Assembly (NCBI GenBank): GCA_036768485.1
Contig: JAVLUZ010000629.1
Span: 248,001 to 312,000 of the forward strand
Reading direction: 5' to 3'
From: Mermis nigrescens
Lineage: Eukaryota > Nematoda > Enoplea > Mermithida > Mermithidae
Length of the DNA: 64,000 nucleotides
Each line of letters begins with the position of its first letter. Position 1 is the stretch's first letter. Positions 54,701 through 64,000 of this stretch are shown here, piece after piece. Position numbers and translations under genes: made by a program. Below the pieces are notes generated by a model. It saw nothing but the letters and a program-made list of their open reading frames with translations, was not told the DNA's origin and did no database searches.

Positions 54701-57700
54701 ATATGACACTGATGGAGCAGATGGGGCAGCTCCTCCTCCATATGACACTGATGGAGCAGATGGGGCAGCACCTCCTCCATATGACACTGATGGAGCAGAT
54801 GGGGCAGAACCTCCGCCATATGACACTGATGGAGCAGATGGGGCAGCTCCTCCTGCCATATGACACTGATGGAGCAGATGGGGCAGAACCTCTACCATAT
54901 GTTGCAGCTGGAGCAGATGGGGCAGCTCCTCCTCCATATGACACTGATGGAGAAGATGGGGCAGAACCTCTACCAATATGTTGCAGCTGGACCAGATGGG
55001 GCAGCTCCTCCTCCGTATGACACTGATGGAGCAGATGGGGCAGAACCTCCGCCATATGACACTGATGGAGCAGATGGGGCAGAACCTCCGCCATATGACA
55101 CTGATGGAGCAGATGGGGCAGCTCCTCCTCCATATGACACTGATGGAGCAGATGGGGCAGAACCTCCACCATATGTTGCAGCTGGAGCAGATGGGGCAGC
55201 TCCTCCTCCATATGACACTGATGGAGAAGATGGGGCAGAACCTCTACCATATGTTGCAGCTGGACCAGATGGGGCAGCTCCTCCTCCGTATGACACTGAT
55301 GGAGCAGATGGGGCAGAACCTCCGCCATATGACACTGATGGAGCAGATGGGGCAGAACCTCCGCCATATGACACTGATGGAGCAGATGGGGCAGCTCCTC
55401 CTCCATATGACACTGATGGAGCAGATGGGGCAGAACCTCCTGCCATATGACATTGATGGAGCAGATGGGGCAGACACCTCTGCCATATGCCACTGATGGA
55501 GCAGATGGGGCAGAACCTCTACCATATGTTGCAGCTGGAGCAGATGGGGCAGCTCCTCCTCCGTATGACACTGATGGAGCAGATGGGGCAGAACCTCCAC
55601 CATATGACATTGATGGAGCAGATGGGGCAGCTCCTCCTCCATATGACACTGATGGAGCAGATGGGGCAGAACCTCCAGCCATATGTTGCAGCTGGAGCAG
55701 ATGGGGCAGCTCCTCCTCCATATGACACTGATGGAGCAGATGGGGCAGAACCTCTACCATATGTTGCAGCTGGACCAGATGGGGCAGCTCCTCCTCCGTA
55801 TGACACTGATGGAGCAGATGGGGCAGAACCTCCGCCATATGACACTGATGGAGCAGATGGGGCAGAACCTCCACCATATGTTGCAGCATGGAGCAGATGG
55901 GGCAGCTCCTCCTCCATATGACACTGATGGAGCAGATGGGGCAGAACCTCCGCCATATGACATTGATGGAGCAGATGGGGCAGAACCTCCACCATATGTT
56001 GCAGTTGGAGCAGATGGGGCAGCTCCTCCTCCATATGACACTGATGGAGCAGATGGGGCAGAACCTCCGCCATATGACACTGATGGAGCAGATGGGGCAG
56101 AACCTCTGCCATATGACACTGATGGAGCAGATGGGGCAGAACCTCCGCCATATGACATTGATGGAGCAGATGGGGCAGAACCTCCGCCATATGACATTGA
56201 CGAGCAGATGGAGCAGATGGGGCAGATCCTCCTCCATATGACACTGATGGAGCAGATGGGGCAGAACCTCTACCATATGTTGCAGCTGGACCAGATGGGG
56301 CAGCTCCTCCTCCGTATGACACTGATGGAGCAGATGGAGCAGATGGGGCAGAACCTCTGCCATATGACACTGATGGAGCAGATGGGGCAGAACCTCTACC
56401 ATATGTTGCAGCTGGAGCAGATGGGGCAGCTCCTCCTCCATATGACACTGATGGTGAAGATGGGGCAGAAACTCCACCATATGTTGCAGCTGGAGCAGAT
56501 GGGGCAGCTCCTCCTCCGTATGACGCTGATGGAGCAGATGGGGCAGAACCTCCGCCATATGACACTGATGGAGCAGATGGGGCAGAACCTCTGCCATGTG
56601 ACATTGATGGAGCAGATGGGGCAGCTCCTCCTCCATATGACACTGATGGAGCAGATGGGGCAGAACCTCCACCATATGTTGCAGCTGGAGCAGATGGGGC
56701 AGCTCCTCCTCCATATGACACTGATGGAGCAGATGGGGCAGAACCTCCGCCATATGACATTGATGGAGCAGATGGGGCAGCTCCTCCTCCGTATGACACT
56801 GATGGAGCAGATGGAGCAGATGGACAGATGGAGCAGATGGAGCAGATGGAGCAGATGGGGCAGAACCTCTACCATATGTTGCAGCTGGACCAGATGGGGC
56901 AGCTCCTCCTCCATATGACACTGATGGGGCAGAACCTCCTCCATATGACATTGATGGAGCAGATGGGGCAGAACTTCTGCCATATGACACTGATGGAGCA
57001 GATGGGGCAGAACCTCCGCCATATGACACTGATGGAGCTGATGGGGCAGAACCTCTGCCATATGACACTGATGGAGCAGATGGGGCAGAACCTCCACCAT
57101 ATGTTGCAGATGGAGCAGATGGGGCAGCTCCTCCTCCATATGACACTGATGGAGAAGATGGGGCAGAACCTCCTACCATATGTTGCAGCTGGACCAGATG
57201 GGGCAGCTCCTCCTCCGTATGACACTGATGGAGCAGATGGGGCAGAACCTCCGCCATATGACACTGATGGAGCAGATGGGGCAGAACCTCCGCCATATGA
57301 CACTGATGGAGCAGATGGGGCAGCTCCTCCTCCATATGACACTGATGGAGCAGATGGGGCAGAACCTCCTCCATATGACACTGATGGAGCAGATGGGGCA
57401 GAACCTCTGCCATATGACACTGATGGAGCAGATGGGGCAGAACCTCTACCATATGTTGCAGCTGGAGCAGATGGGGCAGCTCCTCCTCCGTATGACACTG
57501 ATGGAGCAGATGGGGCAGAACCTCCACCATATGACATTGATGGAGCAGATGGGGCAGCTCCTCCTCCGTATGACACTGATGGAGCAGATGGGGCAGAACC
57601 TCCAGCATATGTTGCAGTTGGAGCAGATGGGGCAGCTCCTCCTCCATATGACACTGATGGAGAAGATGGGGCAGAACCTCTACCATATGTTGCAGCTGGA

Positions 57701-60700
57701 CCAGATGGGGCAGCTCCTCCTCCATATGACACTGATGGAGCAGATGGGGCAGAACCTCCGCCATATGACACTGATGGAGCAGATGGGGCAGAACCTCCAC
57801 CATATGATTTGCAGCTGGAGCAGATGGGGCAGCTCCTCCTCCATATGACACTGATGGAGCAGATGGGGCAGAACCTCTGCCATATGACACTGATGGAGCA
57901 GATGGGGCAGAACCTCCGCCATATGACACTGATGGAGCAGATGGGGCAGCTCCTCCTCCATATGACACTGATGGAGCAGATGGGGCAGAACCTCTACCAT
58001 ATGTTGCAGCTGGACCAGATGGGGCAGCTCCTCCTCCGTATGACGCTGATGGAGCAGATGGAGCAGATGGGGCAGAACCTCCGCCATATGACACTGATGG
58101 AGCAGATGGGGCAGAACCTCCGCCATATGACATTGATGGAGCAGATGGGGCAGCTCCTCCTCCGTATGACACTGATGGAGCAGATGGGGCAGAACCTCCA
58201 CCATATGTTGCAGTTGGAGCAGATGGGGCAGCTCCTCCTCCATATGACACTGATGGAGCAGATGGGGCAGAACCTCCGCCATATGACACTGATGGAGCAG
58301 ATGGGGCAGAACCTCCGCCATATGACATTGATGGAGCAGATGGGGCAGCTCCTCCTCCGTATGACACTGATGGAGCAGATGGAGCAGATGGGGCAGAACC
58401 TCTACCATATGTTGCAGCTGGACCAGATGGGGCAGCTCCTCCTCCATATGACACTGATGGGGCAGAACCTCCTCCATATGACATTGATGGAGCAGATGGG
58501 GCAGAACTTCTGCCATATGACACTGATGGAGCAGATGGGGCAGAACCTCCGCCATATGACACTGATGGAGCAGATGGGGCAGCTCCTCCTCCATATGACA
58601 CTGATGGGGCAGAACCTCTGCCATATGACACTGATGGAGCTGATGGGGCAGAACCTCTGCCATATGATATGCAGATGGAGCAGATGGGGCAGCTCCTCCT
58701 CCTCCATATGACACTGATGGTGCAGAACCTCCTCCATATGACACTGATGGAGCAGATGGGGCAGAACCTCCACCATATGACACTGATGGAGCAGATGGGG
58801 CAGAACCTCTGCCATATGACACTGATGGAGCAGATGGGGCAGCTCCTCCTCCGTATGACACTGATGGAGCAGATGGGGCAGCTCCTCCTCCATATGACAC
58901 TGATGGAGCAGATGGGGCAGAACCTCCGCCATATGACACTGATGGAGCAGATGGGGCAGAACCTCCGCCATATGACACTGATGGAGCAGATGGGGCAGCT
59001 CCTCCTCCGTATGACACTGATGGAGCAGATGGGGCGGAACCTCCACCATATGTTGCAGTTGGAGCAGATGGGGCAGCTCCTCCTCCATATGACACTGATG
59101 GAGCAGATGGGGCAGCTCCTCCTCCATATGACACTGATGGAGCAGATGGGGCAGAACCTCCACCATATGACACTGATGGAGCAGATGGGGCAGAACCTCT
59201 GCCATATGACACTGATGGAGCAGATGGGGCAGCTCCTCTCCTCCATATGACACTGATGGGGCAGAACCTCCTCCATATGACACTGATGGAGCAGATGGGG
59301 CAGAACCTCCGCCATATGACACTGATGGAGCAGATGGGGCAGAACCTCCGCCATATGACACTGATGGAGCAGATGGGGCAGAACCTCCACCATATGCTGC
59401 AGCTGGGCAGATGGGGCAGCTCCTCCTCCATATGACACTGATGGAGCAGATGGGGCAGAACCTCCGCCATATGACATTGATGGAGCAGATGGGGCAGCTC
59501 CTCCTCCGTATGACACTGATGGAGCAGATGGAGCAGATGGGGCAGAACCACCGCCATATGACACTGATGGAGCAGATGGGGCAGCTCCTCCTCCATATGA
59601 CACTGAAGGGGCAGAACCTCCTCCATATGACATTGATGGAGCAGATGGGGCAGAACTTCTGCCATATGACACTGATGGAGCAGATGAGGCAGAACCTCCG
59701 CCATATGACACTGATGGAGCAGATGGGGCAGCTCCTCCTCCATATGACACTGATGGGGCAGAACCTCTGCCATATGACATTGATGGAGCAGATGGGGCAG
59801 CTCCTCGTCCATATGACACTGATGGGGCAGAACCTCCTCCATATGACACTGATGGAGCAGATGGGGCAGAACCTCCGCCATATGACACTGATGGAGCAGA
59901 TGGGGCAGAACCTCCGCCATATGACATTGATGGAGCAGATGGGGCAGCTCCTCCTCCATATGACACTGATGGGGCAGAACCTCCTCCATATGACACTGAT
60001 GGAGCAGATGGGGCAGAACCTCCACCATATGACACTGATGGAGCAGATGGGGCAGAACCTCTGCCATATGACACTGATGGAGCAGATGGGGCAGCTCCTC
60101 CTCTGTATGACACTGATGGAGCAGATGGGGCAGAACCTCCACCATATGTTGCAGCTGGAGCAGATGGGGCAGCTCCTCCTCCATATGACACTGATGGAGC
60201 AGATGGGGCAGCTCCTCCTCCATATGACACTGATGGAGCCAATGGGGCAGAACCTCTACCATATGACTACTGCTGGAGCAGATGGGGCAGAACCTCTGCC
60301 ATATGACACTGATGGAGCAGATGGGGCAGAACCTCTGCCATATGACACTTGATGGAGCAGATGGGGCAGCTCCTCCTCCATATGACACTGATGGGGCAGA
60401 ACCTCCTCCATATGACACTGATGGAGCAGATGGGGCAGAACCTCCGCCATATGACACTGATGGAGCAGATGGGGCAGCTCCTCCTCCATATGACGACTGA
60501 TGGGGCAGAATCTCCTCCATATGATATTGATGGAGCAGATGGGGCAGAACCTCCGCCATATGAAACTGATGGAGCAGATGGGGCAGAATCCTCCGTCCAT
60601 ATGACACTGATGGAGCAGATGGGCAGCTCCTCCTCCATATGACACTGATGGGAGCAGAACCTCCGCCATATGACACTGATGGAGCAGATGGGGCAGAACC

Positions 60701-63654
60701 TCTGCCATATGACACTGATGGAGCAGATGGGGCAGCTCCTCCTCCATATGACACTGATGGGGCAGAACCTCCTCCATATGACACTGATGGAGTAGATGGG
60801 GCAGAACCTCCGCCATATGACACTGATGGAGCAGATGGGGCAGAACCTCCGCCATATGACATTGATGGAGCAGATGGGGCAGCTCCTCCTCCATATGACA
60901 CTGATGGAGCAGATGGAGCAGATGGGGCAGAACCTCTACCATATGTTGCAGTTGGACCAGATGGGGCAGCTCCTCCTCCATATGACACTGATGTGGGGCA
61001 GAACCTCCTCCATATGACATTGATGGAGCAGATGGGGCAGAACCTCTGCCATATGACACTGATGGAGCAGATGGGGCAGAACCTCCGCCATATGACACTG
61101 ATGGAGCAGATGGGGCAGAACCTCCGCCATATGACATTGATGGAGCAGATGGGGCAGCTCCTCCTCCGTATGACACTGATGGAGCAGATGGAGCAGATGG
61201 GGCAGAACCTCCGCCATATGACACTGATGGAGCAGATGGGGCAGCTCCTCCTCCATATGACACTGATTGGGCAGAACCTCCTCCATATGACATTGATGGA
61301 GCAGATGGGGCAGAACCTCTGCCATATGACACTGATGGAGCAGATGGGGCAGAACCTCCGCCATATGACACTGATGGAGCAGATGGGGCAGCACCTCCTC
61401 CATATGACACTGATGGAGCAGAACCTCTGCCATATGACATTGCATGGCGCAGATGGGGCAGCTCCTCTGCATATGACACTGATGGGGCAGAACCTCTGCC
61501 ATATGACACTGATGGAGCAGATGGGGCAGAACCTCTGCCATATGACACTGATGGAGCAGATGGGGCAGAACCTCCGCCATATGACACTGATGGAGCAGAT
61601 GGGGCAGCCCTCTGCCATATGACACTGATGGGGCAGAACCTCCTCCATATGACACTGATGGAGCAGATGGGGCAGAACCTCTGCCATATGACACTGATGG
61701 AGCAGATGGGGCAGAACCTCCGCCATATGACACTGATGGAGCAGATGGGGCAGCTCCTCCTCCATATGACACTGATGGAGCTGGCAGAACCTCCTCCATA
61801 TGATACTGATGGAGCAGATGGGGCAGAACCTCCGCCATATGACACTGATGGAGCAGATGGGGCAGAACCTCCGCCATATGACACTGATGGAGCAGATGGG
61901 GCAGCTCCTCCTCCATATGACACTGATGGGGCAGAACCTGCTCCATATGACACTGATGGAGCAGATGGGGCAGAACCTCTGCCATATGACACTGATGGAG
62001 CAGATGGGGCAGCTCCTCCTCCGTATGACACTGATGGAGCAGATGGGGCAGAACCTCCACCATATGTTGCAGTTGGAGCAGATGGGGCAGCTCCTCCTCC
62101 ATATGACACTGATGGAGCAGATGGGGCAGAACCTCCACCATCATGACACTGATGGAGCAGATGGGGCAGCACCTCCTCCGTATGACACTGATGGAGCAGA
62201 TGGGGCAGAACCTCCGCCATATGACACTGATGGAGCAGATGGGGCAGAACCTCCACCATATGTTGCAGCTGGAGCAGATGGGGCAGCTCCTCCTCCATAT
62301 GACACTGATGGAGCAGATGGGGCAGAACCACCTACCATATGATGCATTGCTGGAGACAGATGGGGCAGAACCTCCGCCATATGACACTGATGGAGCAGAT
62401 GGGGCAGAACCTCCACCATATGTTGCAGCTGGAGCAGATGGGGCAGCTCCTCCTCCATATGACACTGATGGAGCAGATGGGGCAGAACCTCCACCATATG
62501 TTGCAGCTGGAGCAGATGGGGCAGCTCCTCCTCCATATGACACTGATGGAGCAGATGGGGCAGAACCTCCGCCATATGTTGCTGCTGGAGCAGATGGGGC
62601 AGCGCCTCCACCATGCATGTTGCTGATGGAGCAGATGGGGCAGCACCTCCTCCGTATGACATTGATGGAGCAGATGGGGCAGAACCTCCGCCATATGACA
62701 CTGATGGAGCAGATGGGGCAGAACCTCCACCATATGTTGCAGCTGGAGCAGATGGGGCAGCTCCTCCTCCATATGACACTGATGGAGCAGATGGGGCAGA
62801 ACCTCCACCATATGTTGCTGCTGGAGCAGATGGGGCAGCTCCTCCTCCATATGACACTGATGGAGCAGATGGGGCAGAACCTCCGCCATATGACACTGAT
62901 GGAGCAGATGGGGCAGCACCTCCTCCGTATGACATTGATGGAGCAGATGGGGCAGAACCTCCGCCATATGATACTGATGGAGCAGATGGGGCAGAACCTC
63001 CACCATATGTTGCAGCTGGAGCAGATGGGGCAGCTCCTCCTCCATATGACACTGATGGAGCAGATAGGGCAGAACCTCCGCCATATGACAATGATGGAGC
63101 AGATGGGGCAGCACCTCCTCCGTATGACATTGATGGAGCAGATGGGGCAGAACCTCCGCCATATGACACTGATGGAGCAGATGGGGCAGAACCTCCACCA
63201 TATGTTGCAGCTGGAGCAGATGGGGCAGCTCCTCCTCCATATGACACTGATGGAGCAGATGGGGCAGAACCTCCACCATATGTTGCTGCTGGAGCAGATG
63301 GGGCAGCTCCTCCTCCGTATGACACTGATGGAGCAGATGGGGCAGAACCTCCACCATATGACACTGATGGAGCAGATGGGGCAGAACCTCCACCATATGA
63401 TAGCAGCTGGAGCAGATGGGGCTGCACCTCCTCCATATGACACTGATGGCGCAGATGGGGCAGAACCTCCGCCATATGATACTGATGGAGCAGATGGGGC
63501 AGAACCTCCACCATATGTTGCGGCTGGAGCAGATTGGGCAGCACCTCCTCTGTATGACACTGATGGAGCAGATGGGGCAGCACCTCCATCGTATGTTGCA
63601 GCTGGAGCAGATGGGGCAGATGGGGATGCCTTAATAGCAGATGTTATCAGTTGA
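45772..63654 (-). repeat. 39-bp megasatellite, possible silk-like coding array
   Basis: About 450 units of a 39-bp repeat. Minus strand in one frame: APSAPSVSYGGG plus A or S, alternating with APSAPAATYGGG. Plus strand: PPPYDTDGADGAE and PPPYVAAGADGAA. All three minus frames and two plus frames lack stops; only the third plus frame has them. The plus-strand left end reads like an exon (QIYATEKHVALNEVRSQ... then PPPYD) after TTTCAG at 45771. The plus right end is GDALIADVIS and TGA at 63654. Differences between units replace small residues by small residues on minus (S/A, V/A, S/T, A/G), but are radical on plus (D/V, D/A, L/P, A/E), favouring minus coding. Single-base indels shift the frame many times, so no single frame spans the array. 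If translated, the product would be about 5,900 residues. Confidence 0.9.
56300..62000. repeat. sub-array with 30/39/48-bp units
   Basis: In this part many units lack or gain the 9-base module GGAGCAGAT, giving 30- or 48-bp units beside the normal 39. A local run of the module occurs at 56808-56855 (ATGGAGCAG repeated five times). All changes are multiples of 3. Confidence 0.8.
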
Positions 63655-63780
63655 GTGGAGAAATGATAGTAAAATTAATTTTTTATAATAGAATTTATGG
63701 AAGCTTTTTTCAATTTTATATATTAGTCTAGAAACTGAACTTTGGATGTCCATTTGTTTATGCTTGTTAAGTATTGTGTA

Positions 63781-64000
63781 CATAGGTGGGCGGCATCAAA
63801 GTTCTGGGGGTGCATGATTTTTTTTAAAGGTCGAAAAATGGCCTTAAAAATGATGGAATGGCGAAAAAACACAATTTTTCAATGTTTCTCATCAAGCATT
63901 ATTCATTGGCATCAAAAAATTGTGAAAAACAGCAAAAAATTTTGTAAATTGAATTCTGGGGGTTTTGGTTTCTCATGGGGATGCATACCCCCAACCCCCT
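63781..64000 (-). mobile_element. hAT-like MITE, copy 7, cut by window end
   Basis: Begins with the intact family terminus CATAGGTGGGCGG, then AAAGTTCTGGGGGTG, the central CAATGTTTCTCATCAAGC, and GAATTCTGGGGG and GGGGATGCATACCCCC near 64000. Opposite orientation to the copies in the polymerase gene. The left flank is ATTGTGTA; the right flank is outside the window. Confidence 0.9.

Noticed and set aside
45812..63654. Many giant overlapping ORFs (up to 2,044 codons) in the 39-bp array as separate genes
   Set aside because: They are the same repeat read in five stop-free frames, and the longest ones change repeat frame inside. At most one strand and frame can be a real gene, so I list one array feature.
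45772..63654. CRISPR array
   Set aside because: Units are directly adjacent with no unique spacers, the unit is translated-like and varies gradually, and the context is eukaryotic.
1..64000. tRNA or rRNA genes
   Set aside because: I found no tRNA-like A/B box pairs with cloverleaf arms and no rRNA-like blocks, though a covariance search would be more sensitive.

Overview
This is animal-type nuclear DNA, not bacterial. It is AT-rich and has spliced fragments with GT donors and TTTTCAG acceptors, many non-autonomous DNA transposons, a Helitron, two Polinton/Maverick elements and two very large satellite arrays. The short introns, the TTTTCAG acceptors and the fragments that look like an F-box gene fit a nematode or similar small invertebrate. 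I cannot prove the taxon from the sequence alone.

Region 1 (1-18.6 kb) is a decayed Polinton (Maverick). A protein-primed family B DNA polymerase lies on the plus strand from about 2.88 to 9.07 kb. It is cut by frameshifts, five copies of one hAT-like MITE (most with 7/8 or 8/8 target duplications) and a 1.42 kb hAT element with a perfect 8-bp duplication. Its C-terminal half is missing. Fragments of an F-box-like gene and a tandemly duplicated micro-exon follow (9.9-12.3 kb). The virion-type module is on the minus strand (17.36 down to 13.2 kb): a 49-aa basic protein, the major capsid protein, an adenain-like protease, a packaging ATPase, an intact 109-aa protein, a basic/acidic-tailed protein and two unassigned ORFs. 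A decayed integrase reads the other way at 17.6-18.5 kb. TATAAATA-type boxes lie upstream of most of these genes.

Region 2 (18.7-25.0 kb) is ordinary AT-rich sequence. It holds a three-exon minus-strand gene end that codes for a membrane segment, two small minus-strand ORFs and a few MITE relatives.

Region 3 (25,172-42,622) is the most unusual object: a 17.45-kb palindromic element inserted in an 18-bp satellite. It has 5'-AG...CT-3' ends and a 6-bp direct repeat ATCAGT on both sides, as Polintons do. Its two arms (about 6.8-7.0 kb without later insertions) are inverted copies of each other. They flank a 609-bp spacer almost filled by one intron-containing gene that resembles a small heat-shock protein. 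Each arm carries an outward-reading N-terminal domain of Polinton DNA polymerase and several small ORFs. A 3,020-bp Helitron sits only in the left arm, and the right arm shows the exact empty site.

Region 4 (42.6-44.5 kb) is the continuation of the 18-bp satellite. Region 5 (45.8-63.65 kb) is a roughly 450-unit array of a 39-bp repeat. It has no stop codons in five of six frames. Read on the minus strand it gives a silk-like A/P/S/G/Y repeat; read on the plus strand it gives a PPPY-containing repeat. The window ends inside another copy of the hAT-like MITE.
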